From Intestinicryptomonas porci (GTDB lineage Bacteria > Verrucomicrobiota > Verrucomicrobiia > Opitutales > Intestinicryptomonadaceae): a DNA stretch of 64,000 bases. Location: positions 248,001-312,000 of the forward strand of contig NZ_JALBUT010000001.1 of NCBI RefSeq assembly GCF_033971905.1. The letters are read 5' to 3'. The position numbers were made by a program, and so were the translations under genes. Shown here piece by piece: positions 17,785 to 26,358 of the stretch. The notes under the pieces were generated by a model that saw only the letters and a list, made by a program, of their open reading frames with translations, was not told the DNA's origin and did no database searches. Within the stretch, counting starts at the first letter, position 1, and every line of letters starts with the position of its first letter.

Positions 17785-19554
17785 TTAATTTTGCAAAACA
17801 GGCTGTCCCTTTGCGATTTTTGGACCCGCAAAGAGCATTGACGGATTTTGCAGGGCTTCGAGAATGTTCATTGAGTGCGCCCCGATTTTTTCGCATTGTC
17901 CGAGAATTTCTATAAACAGAATGCCGCCCCTTGCGCTCGCTGCCCCAAGCTCGATTTCGGCAATGACTTCCTTGCGGATTGACTTTCGGATTTTGTCGAG
18001 CATCGTGCGTGTTTTTATCGCGTTTTCCAAGTCTTCAGAAGTTATGTTTTGCTGCAAGAGCATTCGGTGGGCGAAGAGCAGGAACTTGTCGATTTCCTCG
18101 CAAAACTGCACGAATGCGGGCGATTGAAGCATATGGTCTTTGAACTGCTTGCGATAGCGTTTTCTCGCAAGCGTGATCAGGCGGTAGCAACAGTCGCTCA
18201 TGTCTTCAAGCTCCGCAATGATTACCATGTTTTTTACGACTGTGTTTGTGCTTTGCTCGCTTAATTCGTGCGACGTGCATTGTATGAAGAAATTTGTGAG
18301 AGCGTAGGCGAGTTTGTCGCAGTCTTCCTCGATTTTGCGCAGTTCGTTTATCTGATCGCTCAAATCCTCATCGGGCTTTTGGAATATGTCGGTAAAGCCG
18401 TTAAACATTTTTGTGGACATTTCGGCGAGCTTTACGACTTCCTTTTGACCTTCAAAGAGGCAGAGTTCCCCCATTTCGTTGAAATGGTTTGAAAGATATT
18501 CGAGGTGTTCGTACGGAGTTGAGCTTTTTTCGTTCGGCTTGCTTTTTATTATGTAGCACACAAGCCTTTCAAGCTGGGGAACAAACCCCACCAAAACAAG
18601 TATGTTTATTGCGTTAAACATCGTGTGGAATAGGGCAAGCTTTTCAGTAAGCCCCGTAATCCTCAAAACTTCGACATTCCCCACGGCTTCCGCCGCCGCG
18701 CGGGAAGAGGAAAACCATCCGTTTACGATGTCGTTTACCATTCCCGTGAAGGGAGTAAATACAAAGAGCATCCAAATAACGCCGATTATGTTGAAGCACA
18801 TGTGCGCGAATGCCGCGCGTTTGGCGTTTGTGTTTCCGCCCATCGAAGCCAAAATCGCGGTTGTTGTCGTCCCGATGTTTTCCCCGAGGACGATTGCGGC
18901 GGCGAGGTCGAAGTCAATCCAACCTTTCATTACCATGGTCATTGTGATTGCCATTGCAACCGCGGAAGCCTGCACAACAAGGGTTAGAATAACTCCGAAA
19001 AGCAGGAATATCAAAATTGAAAGAAAGCCGAGGTGGGAGTAGGATTTTATGAACTCCAGCATTTCGGGGTGCGCGTTTATATCGGGAACAGAGTCCTTCA
19101 AATACGACATCGCCATGAAAAGAAGCCCGAAGCCGACCAAAAACTCGCCGAAAGTTTTAATATTCTGCTTTTTTGCGGCGAAAACAACTATCATTCCAAT
19201 GCCCACGATTGGCAGGGCTATCGAACTCAGGGAAAATGTAAACGCGAAATACGCGATAATCCACGCGGTGACTGTTGTGCCGAGGTTCGCGCCCATTATG
19301 ACGCCGATTGCCTCGCGCAGCTTCAAAAGCCCCGCGTTGACAAAACTCACAACCATCACTGTCGTGGCTGACGAAGATTGAACCGCGGTTGTTACAAGAA
19401 GTCCCGAAAAAATGCCCTTGAAGCGGTTGCCGGTCATTGTGCGCATTATTGAGCGCAATCTTTCGCCGGCAATTTTTTGGAGGCTGTCGCTCATGAGCCT
19501 CATCCCGAAAAGAAACAGGCCAAGGCTGCCTATTATTTGAAATACTGTCTCCAT
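17785..19554 (-). CDS. Na+/phosphate cotransporter family protein with PhoU-like C-terminus
   Basis: 589 residues. The N-terminal 350 residues are membrane-spanning and contain the family's inverted repeat with the QSSSA motif (TAVQSSSATTVMVVS near residue 57) and a diverged second copy (VVQASAVAMAITM). Residues 370-570 are a helical PhoU-like domain. Members of the NptA/YjbB family move phosphate with sodium, YjbB in the export direction. No PhoBR or Pst genes are nearby. A 16-bp palindrome lies about 75 bp upstream at 19629-19644. Confidence 0.88.
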   Translation of the reverse strand: METVFQIIGSLGLFLFGMRLMSDSLQKIAGERLRSIMRTMTGNRFKGIFSGLLVTTAVQSSSATTVMVVSFVNAGLLKLREAIGVIMGANLGTTVTAWIIAYFAFTFSLSSIALPIVGIGMIVVFAAKKQNIKTFGEFLVGFGLLFMAMSYLKDSVPDINAHPEMLEFIKSYSHLGFLSILIFLLFGVILTLVVQASAVAMAITMTMVMKGWIDFDLAAAIVLGENIGTTTTAILASMGGNTNAKRAAFAHMCFNIIGVIWMLFVFTPFTGMVNDIVNGWFSSSRAAAEAVGNVEVLRITGLTEKLALFHTMFNAINILVLVGFVPQLERLVCYIIKSKPNEKSSTPYEHLEYLSNHFNEMGELCLFEGQKEVVKLAEMSTKMFNGFTDIFQKPDEDLSDQINELRKIEEDCDKLAYALTNFFIQCTSHELSEQSTNTVVKNMVIIAELEDMSDCCYRLITLARKRYRKQFKDHMLQSPAFVQFCEEIDKFLLFAHRMLLQQNITSEDLENAIKTRTMLDKIRKSIRKEVIAEIELGAASARGGILFIEILGQCEKIGAHSMNILEALQNPSMLFAGPKIAKGQPVLQN

Positions 19555-19628
19555 CTTTATTGTGTTGTTAAAAAAATATTTGGGGCATCTTAAAGAATTG
19601 CCGGCGTTTGTAAATTTAAAAAGACCGT

Positions 19629-19644
19629 CGATTTTGCAAAATCG
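19629..19644. repeat. 16-bp perfect palindrome between queC and the Na/Pi transporter
   Basis: CGATTTTGCAAAATCG reads the same on both strands. It lies 10 nt past the queC stop and 75 nt before the transporter start, on the transcribed side of both. It could be an operator for the transporter; no T-tract follows, so it is not a clear terminator. Confidence 0.45.
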
Positions 19645-19653
19645 CGCAATTTG

Positions 19654-20310
19654 CTATTTTTCGTAAATCGTGGGGTCTTTTACTCCCGCGTCTGAAAACG
19701 CCTGCCTGCGTTCAAGGCACGTCGAACATTTGCCGCAGTGCAAGCTTCCGCCCTTGTAGCACGACCATGTGTCGGAAAAATCGACCCCCAGCTCCATTCC
19801 AAGCTTTACGATTTGGGACTTGTCGATATTTATGAACGGGCGCAAAAGCTCGATTTTGCGAGTGTCGGCTCTTCGTATGGCTTCCGCCATCGCGTCTGCA
19901 AATTCCGTGGTACAGTCGGGGTATAGAGCATGGTCGCCACTGTGGGCGGCATAGGCTATGCTGTCGCAACCGAGAGCCATAGCCCTTGCGGCGGCAATCG
20001 AAAGCATAATCATGTTTCTGTTTGGAACGACCGTCAAAGCTATGTTGCCGTTTGCGTATTCCCCATTCGGGACGTTCACTGATTTGTTTGTGAGCGCGCT
20101 GTCCCCGAAAATTGGATTTAAATTCGACAAGTCAACCAACTTGAAATTTACCCCAAGTTTTTGGCAGTTCTTCTTTGCAAATTCAAGCTCCTTTGAATGC
20201 CTTTGCCCATAGTTTATTGAAATGGCTTCAACGAGGGAATTTTCCCTCGCAAGCTTATAGAGGAGAACAGTGGAATCCAGACCGCCCGAATAAATTATGA
20301 CACTTTTCAT
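19654..20310 (-). CDS. queC: 7-cyano-7-deazaguanine synthase
   Basis: 218 residues. The PP-loop SGGLDST lies at 8-14 and the zinc-binding cysteines at C184, C192, C195 and C198 (CYKGGSLHCGKCSTC), both diagnostic of QueC. It converts 7-carboxy-7-deazaguanine to preQ0 with ATP and ammonia in queuosine biosynthesis. No other queuosine gene is in the window. I checked the leader for a preQ1 riboswitch and saw no matching core. Confidence 0.95.
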   Translation of the reverse strand: MKSVIIYSGGLDSTVLLYKLARENSLVEAISINYGQRHSKELEFAKKNCQKLGVNFKLVDLSNLNPIFGDSALTNKSVNVPNGEYANGNIALTVVPNRNMIMLSIAAARAMALGCDSIAYAAHSGDHALYPDCTTEFADAMAEAIRRADTRKIELLRPFINIDKSQIVKLGMELGVDFSDTWSCYKGGSLHCGKCSTCLERRQAFSDAGVKDPTIYEK

Positions 20311-20433
20311 AAATAATACAAAAGATTGCAGATTTTATTCGGAGCTTCAACAATTTTTACAATCAAATTTACGCGGAAGCTTGGTTCGCTTTACCCCATA
20401 AAAGAAACACACAATCAAAACAACAAATGCCAT

Positions 20434-20450
20434 TTCCCTTCAAGAGGGAA
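20434..20450. repeat. Small hairpin with T-tract in the queC/permease intergenic region
   Basis: TTCCCT (20434-20439) pairs with AGGGAA (20445-20450) and is followed by TATTTTTC on the plus strand. It is the first of several hairpins in this 349-bp gap, which holds no gene. Confidence 0.4.
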
Positions 20451-20474
20451 TATTTTTCAGGGGGCGCAATTCTC

Positions 20475-20563
20475 AAAAAGGAAAGTACCAGAGTAAGCCC
20501 AAATAAACACTGCGTTCCCCCCCCTAAAAGGGAACGCCCCAGAGTAAACTCAATGGGGCGTTC
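20475..20563. repeat. Imperfect direct repeat and overlapping alternative hairpins
   Basis: Segment A (GCGTTCCC, 20512-20519) can pair with B (GGGAACGC, 20530-20537), and B extended (GAACGCCCC, 20532-20540) can instead pair with C (GGGGCGTTC, 20555-20563). The two stems share B and cannot form together. The B-C stem has TTTTA on its plus-strand side and CCCTTTTAG on its minus-strand side, so it may end the permease transcript. A 23-nt unit at 20475-20497 recurs at 20526-20548 with 18 of 23 matches, sharing CCAGAGTAA. Confidence 0.55.
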
Positions 20564-20617
20564 TTTTATATATGATGGGGGGAGGAAATTTTTTATTATG
20601 CTTATTATAATCGCCTG

Positions 20618-20633
20618 ATTTTTTAAAAAATCA
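20618..20633. repeat. 16-bp palindrome after the permease gene
   Basis: GATTTTTTAAAAAATC is a perfect palindrome 27 nt past the permease stop codon. It is AT-rich, probably marks a 3' end and is weak as a protein site. Confidence 0.3.
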
Positions 20634-20659
20634 AGAATAAAATTAAAAAATTTTCATTT

Positions 20660-21856
20660 TTATTCCGATGGAGACGAAATTTGCGGTTTTTCAGGGGGAG
20701 AAACGTGATTTTTTTCTCCGAACAAAGGCTGTATGTACTTTTCGGAAGCCAAGTCCCAAAAAACTTTCACAAACGCGGTAAGCGGAATTGCAAGGAGCAT
20801 TCCCATAATGCCGCCGAGCGCGGTTCCCCAAAAGAATACCGAAAATATAATCAGCATCGGGCTTAATTTCGTGCGTTCGCCCATAATCCAAGGGGTCAGA
20901 ATGTAGGCGTTTATAAGCTCTGTTATTACGAAAACCATAATCGTTGCGCAAAACAAAACGAAGCCTCCGCCGTCTTGGAAATACGATACAGGAAGCATCG
21001 CACTCAATCCTATTATCGAGCCGAGATATGGTATGATGTTTATGCAACCCGTGGTGAATCCTATGATAAACCCGAATTTTACGCCCGCAAGCATAAGTCC
21101 GAACCCCAGCAAAAGCCCCGTCAAGATTGCGATTAGTATTTGCCCGCGGAAGAATGTTATTATGATTTCCCCGAATTTGCTTACAAGAAAAATCAAGTCT
21201 TCCCTGACTTCGGGCTTCAAAAACGAAAGCTTTTTTTCGAGGTTTAAAGACGACATTTTGCTCTGCTCCGATATGAGCATGAAAAACAGGTAAATCGGAA
21301 TGACCGCAAAAGCCGCAATCGCGCTTGAAACTGATATTATTACCGAACAGGCGGCTTGCACGCTTTTTAGCGATTTTGAAAGAATTGAAGATAAGTTTTC
21401 AGTCAAGTCCGCCGAAGATCCCGCAGTTTTGAAAGACTCTGAAATAGCATTTATCTTTTCAGACAGCATGGGATAGTCTTGCCTTATGTGCTCCATCAGG
21501 GTTTGAAGCCCCGAAGGAAGCGTCTGGACGAGAGCGATTATCTGCGAAATCGCCTTCGGCAGGACAATTACTCCGATTATCGTTATAACCAAAATCAAAA
21601 CCGCAAACGTGGCGATGCACGCATACGTTCTGGACATCCTAAGCTTATTTGACAAAAGGTCTATAATAGGCTTTATTATGACCGATAAAATGGCGGAAAT
21701 TGCAAGAGGCGCAAAAACAAGGATATATTTGTTTAAAAAGCTTCCGAAAATTTTTATTGAAAAGACTATGAATGCAAGCACTATGCAAACTGACATGCAG
21801 GTAATCGCATAGGTTGCCCATTTCTTTTGAGCGGGTGATAATTCCAAATCCAACAT
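20660..21856 (-). CDS. AI-2E (PerM/TqsA-like) family permease
   Basis: 398 residues from the ATG at 21856; a longer frame from 21910 would run into uvrA, so the shorter start is preferred. Eight hydrophobic segments include LVITIIGVIVLPKAI and the conserved C-terminal block GCINIIPYLGSIIG followed by LINAYILTPWIMGERTKLSP, the hallmark of this family. Members are linked to autoinducer-2 export or Na+/H+ antiport; the substrate cannot be told here. Its ATG is only 15 bp from the divergent uvrA start. Confidence 0.88.
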   Translation of the reverse strand: MLDLELSPAQKKWATYAITCMSVCIVLAFIVFSIKIFGSFLNKYILVFAPLAISAILSVIIKPIIDLLSNKLRMSRTYACIATFAVLILVITIIGVIVLPKAISQIIALVQTLPSGLQTLMEHIRQDYPMLSEKINAISESFKTAGSSADLTENLSSILSKSLKSVQAACSVIISVSSAIAAFAVIPIYLFFMLISEQSKMSSLNLEKKLSFLKPEVREDLIFLVSKFGEIIITFFRGQILIAILTGLLLGFGLMLAGVKFGFIIGFTTGCINIIPYLGSIIGLSAMLPVSYFQDGGGFVLFCATIMVFVITELINAYILTPWIMGERTKLSPMLIIFSVFFWGTALGGIMGMLLAIPLTAFVKVFWDLASEKYIQPLFGEKNHVSPPEKPQISSPSE

Positions 21857-21871
21857 ATTTATATATTTTCT
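21857..21871. promoter_or_regulatory. 15-bp divergent spacer, probably two overlapping -10 elements
   Basis: The whole space between the permease and uvrA starts is AT only except one C. TATATT at 21862-21867 is 4 nt before the uvrA ATG, and its complement gives a TATA-rich box just before the permease ATG. No ribosome-binding site fits either gene, so leaderless transcripts are possible. The -35 regions would lie inside the opposite gene. Confidence 0.4.
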
Positions 21872-24685
21872 ATGAGTGATGTTATTCAAATACACGGGGC
21901 GCGTCAACACAATCTTAAAAATATAAACGTGGAAATTCCGCGCGGAAAGATTGTCACCATAACGGGCGTGAGCGGCTCGGGAAAATCATCGCTTGCGTTT
22001 GACACTGTTTATGCCGAGGGCTATCGCAAATATTTGGAAAGCCTTTCCGCCGACGTGCGCAGGGTTTTGGGCGCGATAGCAAAGCCCGACGTCGATTACA
22101 TAAGGGGATTGCCGCCCGTGATTGCGGTCGAGCAAAACGTAAGCGCGGCGACAAATCCGCGCAGCACTCTCGCAACCGCGACCGAAATTGCCGACTACGC
22201 CCGCCTTGTCTGGTGCGTTGCGGGCGTCCAAAAATGCCCGTTCGACGGGGGAGAAATCAAGCGCAGAAGCCTCGACGAGTGCGTTGAGGAAATTTTGGCT
22301 TTCCCCGAAGGCGGAAAGCTTTATCTAATTGCCCCGTTTTTGGAGGGCAAGAAAACCGCCGCGGCGGCGGGAATTGAGGACCTTAAAAAGCGCGGCTGGC
22401 AGAGGGCGCGAATTAACGGAGAAATCGCGGAGCTTGACGGCGGGGAAGCATTGAAGCTTCTGAAAGCGGATAATAAAATAGACATTGTAATCGACCGCAT
22501 AAAAGTTTCCGAAAACGCGAGAAGCCGAATTTCCGACTCTTTGGAGCTGGCTCTGAAAGAGGGGGCGGGCAAGGCTTTTGCGTACTGCGAATTTGGCGGC
22601 GAGGCATTTGAGAAAACGTTGAGCACCGCGCTTTCATGTTCGGTTTGCGGCAGGGTTTTCGACGACATTTCTCCGCGCAGTTTTTCCCACAACCATCCCG
22701 ACGGGGCATGCCCGTCTTGCGGCGGCATCGGCAGGGTCATGAGTTTTGACGAGCGTCTTGTCGTTCCCGACGACACAAAGAGCGTTTACGGCGGTGCTTT
22801 GAAGCCGTATCGAATGGGGTCGAGGTATTTGATTTTACACAGATGCTCTCTTTTAAAGAAGCTTTCATTGCAATACCCGTTTGACCGAAAAGCTCCGTGG
22901 AAAGATCTGCCTCAGGACGTCCGCGATTTCATTCTCTACGGAGACAAGAACCGCCCGTTTGAAATCAGGCGCGGGCGTTCCAATAAAAAGGCGCAGACTC
23001 CGTATTATTTCCCGGGAGTGCTTGCGGAGCTTGACCATTACTATTCGCACGGGGCGAGCGACGCCATGACCGTGAAGCTCGGAGCATTTATGGTTTCAAG
23101 CGTGTGCAAGGATTGCAAAGGGGCGCGGTTGAATGCCCGAAGCCGAAATGTTTTCGTAAACGGCAAGTCGTATCCCGAATTTATGTCGATGTCGGTCGAT
23201 GCCGCGCTTGAATTTGCAAAAAGCTTGAAAGGCGGCAGGTTTGACGCCATAAGCGAGGCTGTGAACGGGCTTAAAGAAAGACTTGATTTTCTAAACAGGG
23301 TCGGGCTTTCATATCTGCATTTGGACCGCGAATATTCGACCCTTTCAAATGGCGAAGCGAGAAGGGCGCGCCTTGCCGCCCAGCTTGGAATGGAGCTTGT
23401 GGGAGCTGCGTACGTTTTGGACGAGCCGACGATAGGGCTTCATCCTTCCGACAACGACAGGCTTATCGGCGCGATAAAAAATCTGCGCGACGGCGGTAAT
23501 TCCGTAATTCTGGTCGAGCACGACGCCGACGCAATCAAGGCGAGCGACTACATCATAGAGCTTGGCCCGAAAGCGGGGTTTAGCGGCGGCGAGGTTGTCT
23601 TCAAAGGCTCTCTTTCAGAGTGCAGAAAATCAAAGTATTCGAGAACAGGGGCGTATCTTTCGGGCAGGGCACGAATTGAAAAATATTCGCCATCTCCCAA
23701 GCCCGACGGCAGAATTTTGCGGGTTAAAAATGCGAGGGAACACAACTTGAAAAACATTACGGTGGATTTCCCCGTAGGGCTTTTGACGGTTGTTTGCGGC
23801 GTAAGCGGATCCGGCAAGAGCACGCTCGTAAATGAAATTCTGGCAAATGAGGCGGCGCGGAAGCTAAACGGCGCAAAGCAACTTTGCGGGGCGCACGGAG
23901 GAATCGAGGGCTTGGAATATTTCGACAAGTGCGTGAGGGTTGACCAGTCTCCGATTGGGCGCACTCCGCGCTCTAATCCCGCGACATACACAAAACTGTT
24001 TGACAAGCTCCGCGAGCTGTTTGCGAAAACCCCCGCCGCGATTGCGCGCGGCTACAAGGCGTCTCGTTTCAGCTTTAACGTAAAAGGAGGGCGTTGCGAG
24101 CATTGCGGCGGCGACGGGGCGGTTGCTCTTGATATGCAGTTTTTGGGCGATATTTACGTAGAATGTCCCGCATGCAAAGGCAGGAGGTATAATCGCGAAA
24201 CGCTTGAAGTAAAGTACAAGGGCTTGGATATTTCGCAAGTTTTGGAGCTTACTGTTGACGAGGCGGCGGAGCTTTTCCGCTCTCATTCGGACATCGTTTC
24301 AAAACTTAAAACTTTGCAGGATGTAGGTCTTGGATATGTGCGACTGGGGCAGTCCGCAAACACTCTTTCGGGCGGGGAAGCCCAGCGCATAAAGCTTTCT
24401 CTTGAACTTTCCAAGAGGCAAAACGGCAAAAATTTGTATATTTTGGACGAGCCTTCAACAGGGCTTCATTGGGACGACATTGAAAAGCTTATGACTTTGC
24501 TTTTCAAACTGCGCGATGCGGGAAATACCGTAATCGTCATCGAGCACCACCCTGATTTCATTCGCCTTGCAGACCATCTCGTGGAGCTTGGCCCTACGGG
24601 CGGAGAGCATGGCGGAAATCTCATATATTCGGGAAGCGTTGAAGGGCTTGCAAAACTCGACACCCCGACTTCAAAATATTTGTAA
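21872..24685 (+). CDS. uvrA: Excinuclease ABC subunit A
   Basis: 937 residues, full length. There are two ABC ATPase modules: P-loops GVSGSGKSS at 32-40 and GVSGSGKST near 643, signature motifs in LSNGEARRARLAAQL and LSGGEAQRIKL, and Walker B LDEPTIGLHP and LDEPSTGLHW. Zinc modules are CSVCGR with CPSCGG, and CEHCGG with CPACKG. UvrA with UvrB scans DNA for bulky lesions in nucleotide excision repair. It is a single gene, ended by the strong hairpin at 24708-24733. Confidence 0.96.
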   Translation: MSDVIQIHGARQHNLKNINVEIPRGKIVTITGVSGSGKSSLAFDTVYAEGYRKYLESLSADVRRVLGAIAKPDVDYIRGLPPVIAVEQNVSAATNPRSTLATATEIADYARLVWCVAGVQKCPFDGGEIKRRSLDECVEEILAFPEGGKLYLIAPFLEGKKTAAAAGIEDLKKRGWQRARINGEIAELDGGEALKLLKADNKIDIVIDRIKVSENARSRISDSLELALKEGAGKAFAYCEFGGEAFEKTLSTALSCSVCGRVFDDISPRSFSHNHPDGACPSCGGIGRVMSFDERLVVPDDTKSVYGGALKPYRMGSRYLILHRCSLLKKLSLQYPFDRKAPWKDLPQDVRDFILYGDKNRPFEIRRGRSNKKAQTPYYFPGVLAELDHYYSHGASDAMTVKLGAFMVSSVCKDCKGARLNARSRNVFVNGKSYPEFMSMSVDAALEFAKSLKGGRFDAISEAVNGLKERLDFLNRVGLSYLHLDREYSTLSNGEARRARLAAQLGMELVGAAYVLDEPTIGLHPSDNDRLIGAIKNLRDGGNSVILVEHDADAIKASDYIIELGPKAGFSGGEVVFKGSLSECRKSKYSRTGAYLSGRARIEKYSPSPKPDGRILRVKNAREHNLKNITVDFPVGLLTVVCGVSGSGKSTLVNEILANEAARKLNGAKQLCGAHGGIEGLEYFDKCVRVDQSPIGRTPRSNPATYTKLFDKLRELFAKTPAAIARGYKASRFSFNVKGGRCEHCGGDGAVALDMQFLGDIYVECPACKGRRYNRETLEVKYKGLDISQVLELTVDEAAELFRSHSDIVSKLKTLQDVGLGYVRLGQSANTLSGGEAQRIKLSLELSKRQNGKNLYILDEPSTGLHWDDIEKLMTLLFKLRDAGNTVIVIEHHPDFIRLADHLVELGPTGGEHGGNLIYSGSVEGLAKLDTPTSKYL

Positions 24686-24702
24686 AAATCTAAAACAGAT
24701 AC

Positions 24703-24740
24703 AAAAAATGGCATCAGCTTTTTCCGATGCCATTTTTTTT
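24703..24740. terminator. Bidirectional terminator between uvrA and the PEP-CTERM gene
   Basis: ATGGCATC (24708-24715) pairs with GATGCCAT (24726-24733). Six A precede the stem and eight T follow it, so it works in both directions: for uvrA on plus and the PEP-CTERM gene on minus. Confidence 0.85.
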
Positions 24741-24758
24741 GTATTTAATTTTAAAGAA

Positions 24759-26048
24759 TTATTTTCTTCTTCTGTATGCTGCAAACGCAAGAGCCAAAGC
24801 TCCAAAAATCATTGCGTATGTGCTTGGTTCCGGAACATTGACCATAGACATATTTACAAATAGTGTATTGTTTAAAATTTGATAACCATTGTATACCATA
24901 TCGCCGGTATTTGCAATTTTTATGATGCGATCCCAATCCCAAGCAACATTATTAAATGTGTTGTTTGTACCTTCAATAGATTGGGTAGATGAAAGAATTG
25001 CAAACCAATAATCGCCATCTTCTAAACCTGTCACATTGCTAAAATCAAGTTCAACAGCATTAGCTTGCATGCTTTTTACATATTGACCTTGAAAAATAGC
25101 CTTTGACTTATCTGCATTTTCAAGAGTATCTTTTTGAAATGCGTTTTCTGCTCCTAATAAGAATTTTAATTTGCCATTTTCTGCAATTTTAACTTCCCAT
25201 CCATTAGAAAGAGAACCTGCATCTGCTGCAATAAAGTTGTTTTCAGCATCAAATCCGCCGAATTGAATATAACTTTCTACTGTTTCTCCTACTTTGCCAA
25301 CATTTATTGATTGAGCTTTAACATTTGTGCCTGTTCCGTAAATTGTAAGAGAATTTTTCCCGGAATTGCTATAAAAATTACCAATATTTAGATCGTATAT
25401 ATTTGCCGATGCTCCATTGGAAAATGTTACACTTGCTTCTGAGGTTCCCGTTGCATTGATTCTTAATGTTTCACGTCCCCCTTCTTTTGATGCTTTCATT
25501 ACTGCATTTGCACCACTAACAACAACATTTACCTTTTGATTATCTACAGTTGCACCAACATTCCACTGGCTTTTCATAAGAATTGTGCCATTATCAACAT
25601 TTATAGTTGAACCTTCTACAGAACCAGAGAATTGCTCAAAAGTTGTGTTTAAAATACCGCCATTTGTTATATTAAAATTTGAATAACCGCCTGTACCCCA
25701 GTTAAATTTTGCAACGTCAAAAGTAGCACCATCTGAAACATTAAATTCCATTCGAGTATTTCCGAACATTGTGAAAGTGCCTGTATATGTTAGGCTTGCG
25801 TCTTCACCTGTAATATTCAATGTGGCATAATGGTCTTTCCAAGGAGATTCTGCAACTGTAACTGCAGTTGTAACATCAACAGTTATGCCATTATTAAAGA
25901 TAACAGATCCATCATTTGTTGGAACAGATCCATTTTCCCATGTATCAGGATTTGTCCAGTTCCCACTAGAAATTGCTGTAAATTCTTCCGCATTGGCACT
26001 TAATGCCATAATGGAAGATATAGTCAATAACGAAATAATATTTTTCAT
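24759..26048 (-). CDS. PEP-CTERM-sorted surface protein with beta-helix-like repeats
   Basis: 429 residues. A signal peptide (MKNIISLLTISSIMALSANA) is followed by 350 residues rich in Asn, Thr, Gly and Ser with short alternating strands (NITGEDASLTY, VNVVVSGANAVMKAS), like autotransporter-type beta helices. It ends VPEPSTYAMIFGALALAFAA then YRRRK: PEP motif, membrane helix, basic tail, the signal cut by exosortase. The protein is probably anchored and processed on the envelope. Base composition is visibly more AT-rich than either neighbour. A near-consensus promoter abuts the ATG (26054-26082) and a perfect inverted repeat lies just upstream. Confidence 0.85.
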   Translation of the reverse strand: MKNIISLLTISSIMALSANAEEFTAISSGNWTNPDTWENGSVPTNDGSVIFNNGITVDVTTAVTVAESPWKDHYATLNITGEDASLTYTGTFTMFGNTRMEFNVSDGATFDVAKFNWGTGGYSNFNITNGGILNTTFEQFSGSVEGSTINVDNGTILMKSQWNVGATVDNQKVNVVVSGANAVMKASKEGGRETLRINATGTSEASVTFSNGASANIYDLNIGNFYSNSGKNSLTIYGTGTNVKAQSINVGKVGETVESYIQFGGFDAENNFIAADAGSLSNGWEVKIAENGKLKFLLGAENAFQKDTLENADKSKAIFQGQYVKSMQANAVELDFSNVTGLEDGDYWFAILSSTQSIEGTNNTFNNVAWDWDRIIKIANTGDMVYNGYQILNNTLFVNMSMVNVPEPSTYAMIFGALALAFAAYRRRK

Positions 26049-26053
26049 AATAA

Positions 26054-26082
26054 AGTATAAAGATAAAAAACATCTAAGTCAA
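26054..26082 (-). promoter_or_regulatory. Sigma70-type promoter of the PEP-CTERM gene
   Basis: On the minus strand TTGACT (26082-26077), a 17-bp spacer, then TATACT (26059-26054). The -10 ends 5 nt before the ATG at 26048, so transcription should begin at or next to the start codon, giving a leaderless or nearly leaderless mRNA. No ribosome-binding site is present. Confidence 0.7.
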
Positions 26083-26092
26083 GAAATATTTT

Positions 26093-26120
26093 TATGGTAT
26101 ATGCATTCTTATATACCATA
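26093..26120. promoter_or_regulatory. Perfect 10-bp inverted repeat upstream of the PEP-CTERM promoter
   Basis: TATGGTATAT (26093-26102) and ATATACCATA (26111-26120) are exact complements separated by 8 bp. The element ends 10 bp before the -35 box, a position typical of an activator or repressor dimer site. The hairpin has no T-tract. Confidence 0.5.
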
Positions 26121-26313
26121 AACATTGGGAATAGTTTACGAGTCTTTAAGTAAATCGTGCAGCTTTTCATCTCTTGCCGATTAGTTTTGCCGTACTTTTA
26201 TTTGTCAGCTAAATCAAAAATCACCATCCCCCCCTCTTCGTAAAATTTTTATAAATATCCTATTTTATTCCTTCTGATGTTGATAAAACAGATGTTTGCT
26301 TGTCGGCAAAAAA
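26121..26313. other. Gene-free stretch between the PEP-CTERM promoter region and rpsI
   Basis: About 190 bp of AT-rich sequence. I see no open frame of note, no tRNA-like fold and no clear further promoter. It probably only separates the two units. Confidence 0.5.
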
Positions 26314-26339
26314 AAAGCGTTTTCCGAAGAAAACGCTTT
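26314..26339 (-). terminator. Terminator of the rplM-rpsI operon
   Basis: AAAGCGTTTTC (26314-26324) pairs exactly with GAAAACGCTTT (26329-26339) around a 4-nt CGAA loop. On the minus strand a run of T follows. It lies 19 nt past the rpsI stop. Confidence 0.85.
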
Positions 26340-26358
26340 CTGAAATAACTTTGCAAGA

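Noticed and set aside
20311..20430. Possible preQ1 riboswitch in the queC leader
   Set aside because: No preQ1-I hairpin with A-rich tail or other preQ1 core could be found in the leader.
25467..25476. TGTTTCACGT, the left half of the parS consensus
   Set aside because: The right half (GAAACA) is replaced by CCCCCT, and the sequence lies inside the PEP-CTERM coding region, so it is most likely chance.
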